Assembly: GCF_000689255.1 (NCBI RefSeq)
Contig: NZ_HG964446.1
Location: 759,330 to 823,329, forward strand
Length of the DNA stretch: 64,000 nucleotides
Origin: Mycobacterium triplex
GTDB lineage: Bacteria; Actinomycetota; Actinomycetes; Mycobacteriales; Mycobacteriaceae
Direction of reading: 5' to 3'
The notes beneath the pieces are model-generated. The model saw only the letters and a list, made by a program, of their open reading frames with translations. It made no database searches and was not told the DNA's origin. Positions 18,977-27,670 of this stretch are shown in pieces (the first letter of the stretch is position 1; every line of letters starts with the position of its first letter). The position numbers were made by a program, and so were the translations under genes.

Positions 18977-20416
18977 ATGACTACCGAATCGGTTGCACCC
19001 AAGACATCCGAGTCCACCAACGGGGCTTCGTCGGGGTCGGGGGCTCGACCCGCCGATATCCTCGCGACGGTGGCCCGGCTGCGCCAGACTTTCGCCACCG
19101 GGCGCACCCGTGACGTCCAGTGGCGCAAGCGTCAGCTGCTGCAGGTGGCGCGATTGATGGAAGAGAACGACGCGGCGATCAACGCCGCGCTCGCCGAAGA
19201 CCTGGACCGCCATCCGTTCGAGGCGTTCATCGGCGACACCGCCGGCACCATCGGCGAAGCGAGGTATGCCGCCAAGAAGGTGCACAAGTGGACCAAACGC
19301 AAGTACGCGCGCCTCGAGGCTTCGCAGCTGCCCGGCCGGGGCTGGGTCCAGTACGAGCCCTACGGCACCGTGCTGGTCATCGGCGCCTGGAATTACCCCT
19401 TCTACCTGACGCTGGGTCCGGCGGTCGGCGCGATCGCCGCCGGTAATGCCGTGGTGCTCAAGCCCTCGGAAATCGCGGCCGCGTCGTCGCACCTGATGGC
19501 CGACCTGGTGCCGCGCTACCTGGACAACGACGCGATCGCGGTGATCGAAGGCGACGGCGCGGTGAGCCAGGAGCTGATCGCGCAGGGCTTGGACCGGGTG
19601 ATGTTCACCGGTGGTACCGAGATCGGCCGCAAGGTCTACGAAGGCGCGGCGCCGCACCTGACCCCGTGCACGCTTGAGCTCGGCGGCAAGAGCCCGGTAA
19701 TCGTCGCGGCCGATGCCGACATCGATGTCGCGGCCAAGCGGATCGCCTGGATCAAACTGCTCAACGGCGGACAGACCTGCGTCGCACCCGATTACGTGCT
19801 GGCCGACGCGACGATCCGCGACGAACTCGTCGACAAGATCGGCGCGGCCATCACCAAGTACCGCTCGGCGGGGCCGACCGGGATGAAGGTGGCCAACCAG
19901 CGCCAGTTCGACCGGCTCAGCGGTTACCTCAAGGGCGCCGGCGGTAAGGTCACCGCCGGCGGCGGCTGCGACGCGTCGACCCTGCGCATCGAGCCGACCG
20001 TCGTCGTCGATCCCGATGCGGACGGTCCGCTGATGACCAACGAGATCTTCGGACCGCTGCTGCCGGTGATCACCGTCCAATCCCTGGACGACGCAATACG
20101 TTTCGTCAACGCGCGGCCCAAGCCGCTGTCGGCGTACCTGTTCACCAAATCGCGCGAGGTGCGCGAGAAGGTGATCCGGGACGTTCCGGCCGGTGGCCTG
20201 GTGGTCAACCACCTAGCCTTCCAGGTGTCGACGGCCAAGCTGCCGTTCGGTGGGGTCGGCGCCTCGGGAATGGGTGCCTACCACGGCAAGTGGGGCTTCG
20301 AGGAGTTCAGTCACCGCAAGTCGGTGCTGACCAAACCGACCCGTCCCGACCTGTCCAGCTTCACCTACCCGCCGTACACGGACCGGGCCCTGAAATTGGC
20401 GCGCAGGCTGTTTTGA
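18977..20416 (+). CDS. NAD(P)-dependent aldehyde dehydrogenase (Rv0147 type)
   Basis: A 479-residue class 3-like aldehyde dehydrogenase that oxidises aldehydes to acids. The catalytic cysteine is C268 in 'LNGGQTCVAPDY', and the general base is E234 in 'ELGGKSP'. 'IGAWNYPF' (135-142) and 'FTGGTEIGRKV' (210-220) line the cofactor site. A C-terminal hydrophobic 'RALKLARRLF' tail may touch the membrane. ATG 18977 with an AGGGGA site upstream is chosen; a start at 18920 would add 19 residues. It is followed after 45 bases by an SDR gene. Confidence 0.92.
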   Translation: MTTESVAPKTSESTNGASSGSGARPADILATVARLRQTFATGRTRDVQWRKRQLLQVARLMEENDAAINAALAEDLDRHPFEAFIGDTAGTIGEARYAAKKVHKWTKRKYARLEASQLPGRGWVQYEPYGTVLVIGAWNYPFYLTLGPAVGAIAAGNAVVLKPSEIAAASSHLMADLVPRYLDNDAIAVIEGDGAVSQELIAQGLDRVMFTGGTEIGRKVYEGAAPHLTPCTLELGGKSPVIVAADADIDVAAKRIAWIKLLNGGQTCVAPDYVLADATIRDELVDKIGAAITKYRSAGPTGMKVANQRQFDRLSGYLKGAGGKVTAGGGCDASTLRIEPTVVVDPDADGPLMTNEIFGPLLPVITVQSLDDAIRFVNARPKPLSAYLFTKSREVREKVIRDVPAGGLVVNHLAFQVSTAKLPFGGVGASGMGAYHGKWGFEEFSHRKSVLTKPTRPDLSSFTYPPYTDRALKLARRLF

Positions 20417-20461
20417 CACACTAACCCCGGAGCCCGTTGGTCAATTGCAGAGAGGAACCTG

Positions 20462-21325
20462 ATGCCCGGAGTGCAGGATCGCGTCATCGTCGTCACCGGA
20501 GCCGGCGGAGGACTGGGGCGTGAGTATGCGCTCACCCTCGCCAAGGAGGGCGCCAGTGTCGTCGTCAATGACCTCGGCGGAGCCCGCGACGGCACCGGCG
20601 CCGGCCACAACATGGCCGACCAAGTGGTCGCGGAGATCAAGGACGCCGGTGGCCGGGCCGCCGCCAACTACGACAGCGTCGCCGAGCCCGAGGGCGCCGA
20701 GAACATCATCAAGACCGCACTGGACGAGTTCGGCGCGATCCACGGCGTGGTGAGCAACGCCGGCATCCTGCGCGACGGCACCTTCCACAAGATGTCGTTC
20801 GAGAACTGGGACGCCGTGCTCAAGGTCCACCTGTACGGCGGCTACAACGTCATTCGCGCCGCCTGGCCGCACTTCCGGGAGCAGAGCTACGGGCGGGTGG
20901 TCGTCGCCACATCCACCAGCGGACTGTTCGGCAACTTCGGCCAGACCAACTACGGGGCGGCCAAGCTCGGACTGGTCGGTCTGATCAACAGCCTGGCGCT
21001 TGAGGGTGCCAAGTACAACATCCACGCCAACGCCGTCGCCCCGATCGCGGCGACCCGGATGACCGAGGACATCCTGCCCAAGGAGGTGCTCGAGAAGCTC
21101 ACTCCGGAGTACGTCGCGCCGGTGGTGGCCTACCTGTGCACCGAGGAAAACCCCAACAGCGCATCGGTTTTCGTGGTCGGTGGCGGCAAGGTGCAGCGCG
21201 TCGCGCTGTTCCAGAACGACGGCTTCAACTTCGACGCCCCGCCGTCGGTGGACGACATCGCCGCGCAGTGGGACCAGATCACCGACCTGTCCGCGGCGAA
21301 GAAGGCCGACTTCAAACTCGGATAG
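20462..21325 (+). CDS. Short-chain dehydrogenase (Rv0148 type)
   Basis: A 287-residue SDR. Cofactor motif 'TGAGGGLGREYAL' (about residues 12-24), 'NAGILRD' (about 97-103), catalytic serine region 'VVATSTSGLFGNFGQTNYGAAKLG' with YxxxK. It resembles the SDR half of peroxisomal multifunctional enzymes (17-beta-HSD4 type), which act on 3-hydroxyacyl-CoA. The extra C-terminal segment 'FQNDGFNFDAPPSVDDIAAQWDQITDL' is typical of that group. It lies downstream of the aldehyde dehydrogenase and ends three bases from ptbB. Confidence 0.9.
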   Translation: MPGVQDRVIVVTGAGGGLGREYALTLAKEGASVVVNDLGGARDGTGAGHNMADQVVAEIKDAGGRAAANYDSVAEPEGAENIIKTALDEFGAIHGVVSNAGILRDGTFHKMSFENWDAVLKVHLYGGYNVIRAAWPHFREQSYGRVVVATSTSGLFGNFGQTNYGAAKLGLVGLINSLALEGAKYNIHANAVAPIAATRMTEDILPKEVLEKLTPEYVAPVVAYLCTEENPNSASVFVVGGGKVQRVALFQNDGFNFDAPPSVDDIAAQWDQITDLSAAKKADFKLG

Positions 21326-21328
21326 CGG

Positions 21329-22153
21329 TCAGACGAGCAGCTCGTCACGCAGGCGGTCCACATCCGCCTGTGTGACGCCTGCGTCGCGCAGGTAGGCGTC
21401 CAGCGAGCCGAACTCCTTGTCGATGGCGTGGCGTGCGGCGTCTAGGTATTCGGGACGCACGCCCAGGACACCGTCGGCCAGCCGGGCCTTGGTGAATGTG
21501 ACTACCTCTGGGGTCAATTCGACATCGGAGCGCTGGGAGATCATCTCGTAGATGTGGTCGCGCAGTTGGGGTACCGCGGCGTTGCTGCGCAGGTAATCGG
21601 CGACGATGGTATCGCGATCGACGTCGAGCACCTCCAGCACCGTCGCGATCACGAAACCCGTGCGGTCTTTGCCCGCGAAGCAGTGCGTGAGCACCGAACG
21701 CCCGGCGGCCAGCATCGAGAAGATTTGCCGCACAGCGCGTTGCGCCCCGTTGCGGGTGGGGAACTGCCGGTACTCGTCGATCATGTGCCGGATGGCGGCC
21801 TCGTTGACCTCTTCGTCGGATTGGTCGGCGTCGCCTTGGAACAGGCGCCGAAACGCGGTCTCGTGCGGGGCGTCGTCGTCGGTTCGCTCGTCGTCGCCGA
21901 GATCGGGCAGGGGGAGCCGGTGGATCTCGATGCCGTCCGGAACCAAACTGGGACCCCGCTTTGCGACTTCCTGGTTCGCCCGCAGATCGGCGACATCGGT
22001 GATTCCCAACTCGCGCAGCGTATCCCGGCCCTCGTCGTCGAGGCGGCTCAGCTCCCCGGACCGGAACAGCCGTCCGGGCCGCAGCGCAGACGCACCGTCG
22101 GCGACATCGCGAAAGTTCCACGCGCCGGACAGTTCTCGCAACGCCTCAGTCAT
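21329..22153 (-). CDS. ptbB: Secreted-type phosphotyrosine/lipid phosphatase PtpB
   Basis: A 274-residue atypical phosphatase of the Rv0153c family. The P-loop 'HCFAGKDRTG' (157-166) gives the nucleophilic C158, and the extra Lys and Asp in the loop are typical of the triple-specificity/lipid phosphatase branch. 'WNFRDVADGASALRPGRLFRSGELSRL' is the usual N-terminal region. In M. tuberculosis the protein reaches the host cell; no signal peptide is visible here either. It overlaps the fadE2 stop by eight bases, so the two are co-translated. Confidence 0.93.
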   Translation of the reverse strand: MTEALRELSGAWNFRDVADGASALRPGRLFRSGELSRLDDEGRDTLRELGITDVADLRANQEVAKRGPSLVPDGIEIHRLPLPDLGDDERTDDDAPHETAFRRLFQGDADQSDEEVNEAAIRHMIDEYRQFPTRNGAQRAVRQIFSMLAAGRSVLTHCFAGKDRTGFVIATVLEVLDVDRDTIVADYLRSNAAVPQLRDHIYEMISQRSDVELTPEVVTFTKARLADGVLGVRPEYLDAARHAIDKEFGSLDAYLRDAGVTQADVDRLRDELLV

Positions 22154-23378
22154 GTGGGGTCACCGCAGCGGCAAAGGTGGACTGTTCCCGGCCGATTTCG
22201 GAACGGGCGATGGTTCGCATGTGCACCTCGTCGGGTCCGTCGAAGATCCGCATGGCGCGGTGCCAGCCGTAGAGCCTGGCCAGCACCGTGTCGTCGCTGA
22301 TGCCGGCCGCCCCGTGCACCTGGATCGCACGGTCGATCACGTTGCAAGCCACTTGCGGCGCAACCGCTTTGATCTGCGACACCAGCAGGTGTGCGGCCTT
22401 GTTGCCGTGCTGGTCGATCGTCCACGCCGCCTTCTCGCAGAGCAACCGGGCTTGGTCGATTTCGTTGCGGGACTGGGCAATTGCCTGCTGCACCAGGCCC
22501 TGGTCAGCCAGCGGGCGGCCGAACGCGATCCGGTTGTTCGCGCGGTGCACCATCAGGGCCAGGGCACGTTCGGCCCCGCCCAGAGCCCGCATGCAGTGGT
22601 GGATGCGCCCCGGCCCGAGCCGGGCCTGCGCGATCGCGAAGCCGCCCCCCTCTTCACCGAGCAGGTTGGTGGCCGGGACGCGGACGTTGTCGTAGATGAT
22701 CTCGCAGTGCCCGTGCTGGTCCTGCCAGCCGAACACCGGCGTCGAGCGCACCACCGTCACACCCGGGGTGTCCATCGGCACCAGGACCATCGACTGCTGC
22801 TGATGGCTGGCCGCGTCGGGGTTGGTGCGCCCCATCACGATCAGGATCTTGCAGCGCGGGTCCGCCGCACCCGAGGTCCACCACTTGCGGCCGTTGATGA
22901 CGTAGTCGGCGCCGTCGCGCACGATGGCCGTTTGGATGTTGCGGGCGTCGCTGCTGGCAACGGCCGGCTCGGTCATCGAGAACGCGCTGCGGATCTCGCC
23001 GGCCAGCAACGGCTCCAGCCACTGCTTGCGTTGCTCTTCGGTGGCGAACAGGTGCAGGGTCTCCATGTTCCCGGTGTCCGGTGCCGCGCAGTTGACCGCC
23101 TCGGGCGCCAGTTCCAGGCTCCATCCGGTCAGCTCGGCCAGCGGTGCGTACTCCAGGTTGGTCAACCCGGACTCGGCCGGCAGGAACAGGTTCCACAGGC
23201 CGCGCTCTTTGGCCTTGACCTTGAGTTCCTCGATAATGGGAGGAACGGTGTGATCATCTGCGCCGGCCTCGTGGCGGTAGCTGTCGTAGGCGGCCTCAGC
23301 CGGAAAGACAAACTCAGTCATGAAGTCGGACAACCGCTTGTGGTAGTCGGCGGCCTTAGCCGACATCGCGAAGTCCAT
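22146..23378 (-). CDS. fadE2: Acyl-CoA dehydrogenase FadE2
   Basis: A 410-residue FAD-dependent acyl-CoA dehydrogenase. 'FSMTEPAVASSDARNIQT' and 'INGRKWWTSGAADP' (about 140-180) are the flavin and substrate contact motifs, and 'GAAGISDDTVLARLYGWHRAMRIFDGPDEVH' near the C terminus is the FAD-binding tail of the family. ATG 23378 (MDFAMSAKA) is preferred to an upstream start that would extend into the inverted-repeat region. It is the first gene of the fadE2-ptbB operon, as in H37Rv. Confidence 0.93.
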   Translation of the reverse strand: MDFAMSAKAADYHKRLSDFMTEFVFPAEAAYDSYRHEAGADDHTVPPIIEELKVKAKERGLWNLFLPAESGLTNLEYAPLAELTGWSLELAPEAVNCAAPDTGNMETLHLFATEEQRKQWLEPLLAGEIRSAFSMTEPAVASSDARNIQTAIVRDGADYVINGRKWWTSGAADPRCKILIVMGRTNPDAASHQQQSMVLVPMDTPGVTVVRSTPVFGWQDQHGHCEIIYDNVRVPATNLLGEEGGGFAIAQARLGPGRIHHCMRALGGAERALALMVHRANNRIAFGRPLADQGLVQQAIAQSRNEIDQARLLCEKAAWTIDQHGNKAAHLLVSQIKAVAPQVACNVIDRAIQVHGAAGISDDTVLARLYGWHRAMRIFDGPDEVHMRTIARSEIGREQSTFAAAVTPHD

Positions 23379-23411
23379 GACCGTCACGATAGGACACGTG
23401 TCGGGGGGCTT

Positions 23412-23488
23412 GGTTTCCGGTCGGCGACGCGACACTGAAACCACGCGGACGACACGCCGCCGTCGCGGGTCTGCCAGGTTTCAGTCTC
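23412..23488. repeat. Nested inverted repeats in the fadE2 divergent promoter region
   Basis: GACACTGAAACC (23431-23442) pairs with GGTTTCAGTCTC (23477-23488) at 11 of 12 bases. A further GGTTTC at 23412-23417 pairs with the same GAAACC arm. The gap lies between divergent starts (23378 and 23528), so this is not a terminator position. It may be an operator or attenuator structure. Confidence 0.4.
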
Positions 23489-23527
23489 GGCGAAGTGCAG
23501 GCGCTTTCGGTGGAGCACGATGGAGAC

Positions 23528-23998
23528 ATGACCGACGCCGCCGAATCTCGTCCGCCGTTCCCCCCGTTCACTTACGAAACAGCGCTGCGGAAGGTCCAGG
23601 CCGCCGAGGATGCCTGGAACACCCGCGATCCCGAGAAAGTCAGCCTGGCGTACACGCCCGACTCGCACTGGCGTAACCGCGATGAGCACGTCGTGGGCCG
23701 GGCCGAGATCGTGGCATTCCTGACCCGTAAGTGGCAACGCGAACTCGACTATTCGTTGCGCAAGGTGCTGTGGGACTTCCACGACAACCGGATCGCCGTG
23801 CGGTTCCAGTACGAGTGCCACGACGCGAGCGGCCAGTGGTACCGCAGCTACGGCAACGAACTGTGGGAATTCTCGCCGTCGGGATTGATGGCGCGCCGCG
23901 AGGCCAGCATCAACGACGTCCGGATCGACGAATCGCAGCGGCGCTACTTCGGGACCCGGCCGGCGTCGGAACACGGCCAAGACATTCCGCTTTGGTAG
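23528..23998 (+). CDS. DUF1348/NTF2-like protein
   Basis: A 156-residue NTF2-fold protein of the DUF1348 type. Markers are '[32 protein letters not shown]' (residues 20-51) and 'RWFQYEC'-like '[26 protein letters not shown]'. It starts at ATG 23528. No function is established. It is divergent from fadE2 and about 70 bases upstream of the pnt operon. Confidence 0.85.
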   Translation: MTDAAESRPPFPPFTYETALRKVQAAEDAWNTRDPEKVSLAYTPDSHWRNRDEHVVGRAEIVAFLTRKWQRELDYSLRKVLWDFHDNRIAVRFQYECHDASGQWYRSYGNELWEFSPSGLMARREASINDVRIDESQRRYFGTRPASEHGQDIPLW

Positions 23999-24049
23999 CG
24001 GCCGCTAGGGTGTTCAACTCAACGAGGTTCGCATTAAGGCAGCTGAGCT

Positions 24050-24075
24050 AAGGAAAGTAGATGTACGCGCCATGA
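24050..24075 (+). promoter_or_regulatory. Leader mini-ORF coupled to pntAa
   Basis: A good ribosome site (AAGGAAAG, 24050-24057) precedes ATG 24061, which opens only four codons (M-Y-A-P) and stops at TGA 24073-24075. That stop overlaps the pntAa ATG at 24072 (ATGA). The site is six bases from the mini-ORF start but 17 from pntAa, so pntAa is probably translated by re-initiation. Confidence 0.55.
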
Positions 24076-25166
24076 CAGATGCGCAGACGACGATCGGGGT
24101 GGTTGCTGAATCCGGGACCGATGAGCGCCGCGTTGCACTGGTCCCCAAGGCGGTTGCCTCCCTGGTGAGCGGAGGCGTGGCGGTGGTGGTCGAGTCCGGT
24201 GCGGGTGCGCGGGCGTTGCTTCCCGACGAGCTTTACACCGCAGCCGGTGCCACCATCGGTGACGCGTGGTCGGCCGACGTCGTCGTCAAGGTTGCGCCGC
24301 CGACCGCCGACGAGGTGGCCAAGCTGAAAAGCGGCCAGACGCTGATCGGCTTCCTGGCGCCGCGCAATGCCGAGAACTCGATCGGCGCGCTGAAGCAGGC
24401 CGGCGTGCAGGCGTTCGCCCTGGAGGCCATCCCGCGCATCTCGCGGGCGCAGGCGATGGACGCGCTGTCGTCGCAGGGCAACGTCTCCGGCTACAAGGCC
24501 GTGCTGCTGGCGGCGTCGGAGTCGACTCGGTTCTTCCCGATGCTGACCACGGCCGCGGGCACGGTGAAGCCGGCCACAGTACTGGTGCTGGGTGTGGGGG
24601 TGGCCGGGCTGCAGGCGCTGGCGACGGCCAAACGCCTGGGCGCTCGCACCACCGGCTACGACGTGCGGCCCGAGGTGGCCGACCAGGTCCGCTCGGTGGG
24701 CGCGCAGTGGCTCGACGTCGGCATCGACGCGGCCGGTGAGGGCGGATACGCCCGCGAGCTCACCGACTCCGAACGCGAACAACAGCAGCAAGCCCTGGAA
24801 AAGGCCATCAGCGGATTCGACGTCGTGATCACCACGGCGCTGGTCCCGGGCCGGCCCGCGCCGCGGCTGGTGACCGCTGCCGCGGTGGAGGCGATGAAGC
24901 CCGGCAGCGTGGTGGTGGATTTGGCCGGGGAAACAGGGGGGAACTGCGAGCTCACCGAGCCCGGGCAGACCGTCGTCCGCCACGATGTCACCATCGCCTC
25001 GCCGCTGAACCTGCCGGCGACGATGCCCGAGCACGCCAGCGAGCTCTACAGCAAGAACATCACGGCCCTGCTGGATCTGTTGCTCACCGACGGCAAGCTG
25101 TCCCCGGACTTCGACGACGAAATCATCGCGGAGTCGTGTGTGACTCGCGATCGAGAGGACTCCTAG
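24072..25166 (+). CDS. pntAa: NAD(P) transhydrogenase alpha-1 subunit PntAa
   Basis: A 364-residue soluble NAD(H)-binding subunit of the proton-translocating transhydrogenase. Domain 1 begins with 'VVAESGTDERRVALVPKAVASLV' (about 10-32), and the NAD-binding loop is 'VLVLGVGVAGLQALATAKRLGA' (about 175-196). 'YDVRPEVADQV' follows as the adenosine-binding acidic strand. The split three-gene layout (PntAa, PntAb, PntB) is that of mycobacteria and other alphaproteobacteria-like types. The next gene starts directly at the stop codon. Confidence 0.95.
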   Translation: MTDAQTTIGVVAESGTDERRVALVPKAVASLVSGGVAVVVESGAGARALLPDELYTAAGATIGDAWSADVVVKVAPPTADEVAKLKSGQTLIGFLAPRNAENSIGALKQAGVQAFALEAIPRISRAQAMDALSSQGNVSGYKAVLLAASESTRFFPMLTTAAGTVKPATVLVLGVGVAGLQALATAKRLGARTTGYDVRPEVADQVRSVGAQWLDVGIDAAGEGGYARELTDSEREQQQQALEKAISGFDVVITTALVPGRPAPRLVTAAAVEAMKPGSVVVDLAGETGGNCELTEPGQTVVRHDVTIASPLNLPATMPEHASELYSKNITALLDLLLTDGKLSPDFDDEIIAESCVTRDREDS

Positions 25167-25496
25167 ATGTACGACGAGCTGTTAGCGAACCTGGCGATCC
25201 TGGTGCTGTCCGGGTTCGTCGGCTTCGCCGTGATTTCCAAGGTGCCCAACACGCTGCACACCCCGCTGATGTCGGGCACCAACGCCATCCACGGCATCGT
25301 GGTGCTGGGCGCCCTGGTGGTGTTCGGTTCGGTCGAGCACCCGTCGCTGGCGGTGCAGATCATCCTGTTCGTCGCGGTGGTGTTCGGAACCCTTAACGTC
25401 ATCGGCGGCTTCATCGTGACCGACCGGATGCTGGGCATGTTCAAGGGCAAGAAGAAAGCGGTGCCCGTCAAGACCGAGGAGCCGGCCGCCAAATGA
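25167..25496 (+). CDS. pntAb: NAD(P) transhydrogenase alpha-2 subunit PntAb
   Basis: A 109-residue membrane subunit with three hydrophobic segments (about residues 5-25, 45-65 and 68-90) and a Lys-rich cytoplasmic tail ('KGKKKAVPVKTEEPAAK'). The segment 'HTPLMSGTNAIHGIVVLGAL' is the family signature and includes the proton-path region. It begins on the base after the PntAa stop, and its own stop overlaps the pntB ATG by four bases. Confidence 0.95.
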   Translation: MYDELLANLAILVLSGFVGFAVISKVPNTLHTPLMSGTNAIHGIVVLGALVVFGSVEHPSLAVQIILFVAVVFGTLNVIGGFIVTDRMLGMFKGKKKAVPVKTEEPAAK

Positions 25497-26917
25497 ACTA
25501 TCTGGTGATCGGCCTCTACATCCTCTCGTTCGCCCTGTTCATCTACGGCCTGATGGGCCTGACCGGGCCCAAGACCGCGGTGCGCGGCAACCTGATCGCC
25601 GCGGTGGGCATGGCGCTGGCCGTGGCGGCGACCCTGGTCAAGATCCGGCACACCGACCAATGGGTGCTGATCATCGCCGGCCTGGTGGTGGGCGTCACGC
25701 TCGGCGTTCCGCCGGCCCGCTACACCAAGATGACGGCCATGCCGCAGCTGGTGGCGTTCTTCAACGGCGTCGGCGGTGGCACGGTCGCGCTGATCGCGCT
25801 CGCTGAATTCCTTGAGACGCAAGGCTTTTCGGCCTTTCAGCACGGCGAGTCGCCGACGGTGCACATCGTGGTGGCCTCGTTGTTCGCCGCGATCATCGGG
25901 TCGATCTCGTTCTGGGGCTCGATCATCGCGTTCGGCAAGCTGCAGGAGATCATCTCCGGCTCGCCGATCGGTTTCGGCAAGGCCCAGCAGCCGGTCAACC
26001 TGCTGCTGCTGGTCGCGGCGATCGCGTGTGCGGTCGTCGTGGGCCTGCACGCCCATCCCGGCACCGGCGGCGCGTCGCTGTGGTGGATGCTCGGCCTGCT
26101 GGCCGCGGCCGGCGTGCTGGGCCTGATGGTGGTGCTGCCCATCGGCGGCGCCGACATGCCGGTGGTCATCTCGTTGCTGAACGCGATGACCGGGCTGTCG
26201 GCCGCCGCAGCCGGTTTGGCGCTGAACAACACCGCGATGATCGTCGCGGGCATGATCGTCGGCGCCTCGGGTTCGATCCTGACCAACCTGATGGCCAAGG
26301 CGATGAACCGGTCCATCCCCGCGATCGTCGCCGGCGGCTTCGGTGGCGGCGGCGTGGCGCCCAGCGGCGACGGCGGCGGCGACAAGACCGTCAAGGCCAC
26401 CTCGGCCGCCGACGCGGCGATCCAGATGGCCTACGCCAACCAGGTGATCGTGGTGCCGGGCTACGGCCTGGCCGTCGCGCAGGCCCAGCACGCGGTCAAG
26501 GACATGGCGTCGCTGCTCGAAGACAAGGGTGTGGCGGTCAAGTACGCCATCCACCCCGTCGCGGGCCGGATGCCCGGGCACATGAACGTGCTGCTGGCCG
26601 AGGCCGAGGTCGACTACGACGCCATGAAGGACATGGACGACATCAACGACGAGTTCGCGCGCACCGACGTCGCGATCGTCATCGGCGCCAACGACGTCAC
26701 CAACCCGGCGGCCCGCAACGACGCGTCCAGCCCGATCTACGGCATGCCGATCCTCAACGTGGACAAGGCCAAGTCGGTGATCGTGCTCAAACGCTCGATG
26801 AACTCCGGCTTCGCCGGCATCGACAACCCGCTGTTCTACGGCGAGGGCACCAGCATGCTGTTCGGCGACGCCAAGAAGTCGGTGACCGAGGTCGCCGAGG
26901 AACTCAAGGCGCTTTAG
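25493..26917 (+). CDS. pntB: NAD(P) transhydrogenase beta subunit PntB
   Basis: A 474-residue subunit. The N-terminal half has about eight or nine membrane helices, and the C-terminal soluble domain binds NADP(H) with 'IVVPGYGLAVAQAQHAVKDMA' (about 316-336) and 'VIGANDVTNPAARND' (about 398-412). The complex uses the proton gradient to make NADPH. The gene ends in a run of sequence leading into a strong convergent-end hairpin. Confidence 0.96.
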   Translation: MNYLVIGLYILSFALFIYGLMGLTGPKTAVRGNLIAAVGMALAVAATLVKIRHTDQWVLIIAGLVVGVTLGVPPARYTKMTAMPQLVAFFNGVGGGTVALIALAEFLETQGFSAFQHGESPTVHIVVASLFAAIIGSISFWGSIIAFGKLQEIISGSPIGFGKAQQPVNLLLLVAAIACAVVVGLHAHPGTGGASLWWMLGLLAAAGVLGLMVVLPIGGADMPVVISLLNAMTGLSAAAAGLALNNTAMIVAGMIVGASGSILTNLMAKAMNRSIPAIVAGGFGGGGVAPSGDGGGDKTVKATSAADAAIQMAYANQVIVVPGYGLAVAQAQHAVKDMASLLEDKGVAVKYAIHPVAGRMPGHMNVLLAEAEVDYDAMKDMDDINDEFARTDVAIVIGANDVTNPAARNDASSPIYGMPILNVDKAKSVIVLKRSMNSGFAGIDNPLFYGEGTSMLFGDAKKSVTEVAEELKAL

Positions 26918-26927
26918 CGAATTCGCC

Positions 26928-26989
26928 CGCCGAACGTGCTCTGGTGGCGAAAATCTGGGCCGAAACGCGCCATGAGAGCACGTTCGGCG
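26928..26989. terminator. 15-bp perfect hairpin after pntB
   Basis: CGCCGAACGTGCTCT (26928-26942) and AGAGCACGTTCGGCG (26975-26989) pair perfectly across a 32-base loop between the convergent ends of pntB (26917) and the TetR gene (27000). No U tract follows on either strand. It is a strong bidirectional terminator or transcript-end structure candidate. Confidence 0.65.
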
Positions 26990-26999
26990 CGGTGGCTCG

Positions 27000-27638
27000 C
27001 TAGGCGCGCGGTAGCGCCGCGACGACGGGACCGACCCACAGACCGAGCAGCCGGCGTAATTCGGCCCCGTCGCCGGTCGGCGGTGACAGGATGAACGACT
27101 GCAAGGTGCGCAGCACGATCTGCAGAATGTCCTCGATCGCGGCGGGAGCGTATGCCGACCAGTCGACGTCGAGGCGGTCCAAGATCGAGCGTCCCAGCAC
27201 GTGCGCGGTCTCGTTCGTGACGGTGACCTGTTCGGCGAACGCGCCGGTGCGCGACACTCGCAGCAGCAGGCCGATGTAGGGATCTTTCGGCAAGCGTTCC
27301 AGGGTCAGGCAAATGCCCTCGATCAGCGCCGCCGCCGGGTCGGTCATGCCGTGCAGCGCCGTCGCCAGGTGGTCCATGAAGTCGTCGGTCGCGTCCAGGG
27401 CGGTCGCCTGCAGCAGCTCGTCGGTCGAGGCGAAGTAGTGGTAGATCGTCTGCCGCGTCACGTTCAGCGTGCGCGCGACATCGGCCAGCGTGATCTGGTC
27501 GCCGCGCTCGTCGATGGTTCGGCGGGTGGCCGCCAGGATGCGGGCTACCGCCTCCTCGTCGGTGGCCGGCACGCTGCCACCCCATCCACGGGTCCGCACA
27601 CCGCGACGATATCCGACGAGGCGTGCGTCGACGGTCAT
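27000..27638 (-). CDS. TetR-family regulator beside a CYP125-like P450
   Basis: A 212-residue regulator with the helix-turn-helix 'LADVARTLNVTRQTIYHYFASTDELLQATA' (about residues 50-79). The N terminus is basic and poorly conserved; a GTG start at 27600 is also possible. It is divergent from the P450 gene with only 32 bases between starts and is the likely repressor of it. The pair lies between pntB and the Rv0158-type TetR, where H37Rv has no such genes. Confidence 0.83.
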   Translation of the reverse strand: MTVDARLVGYRRGVRTRGWGGSVPATDEEAVARILAATRRTIDERGDQITLADVARTLNVTRQTIYHYFASTDELLQATALDATDDFMDHLATALHGMTDPAAALIEGICLTLERLPKDPYIGLLLRVSRTGAFAEQVTVTNETAHVLGRSILDRLDVDWSAYAPAAIEDILQIVLRTLQSFILSPPTGDGAELRRLLGLWVGPVVAALPRA

Positions 27639-27661
27639 ACGTCCGGTAATTGTCTGTATGA
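27635..27661. promoter_or_regulatory. Candidate operator in the TetR/P450 divergent gap
   Basis: 6-bp arms TCATAC and GTATGA bound a 27-bp dyad in the 32-base gap between starts 27638 and 27671, reaching into the TetR start codon. The length and position fit a TetR operator controlling both genes. No KstR-type TNNAACNNGTTNNA is present here. Confidence 0.45.
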
Positions 27662-27670
27662 TCGGGCGTC

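Noticed and set aside
21606..23438. 610-codon plus-strand frame over ptbB and fadE2
   Set aside because: Shadow frame with biased composition; both real genes on the minus strand have intact catalytic motifs.
25163..26581. 472-codon minus-strand frame over pntAb/pntB
   Set aside because: His/Gly/Arg-rich shadow of two well-conserved transhydrogenase genes.
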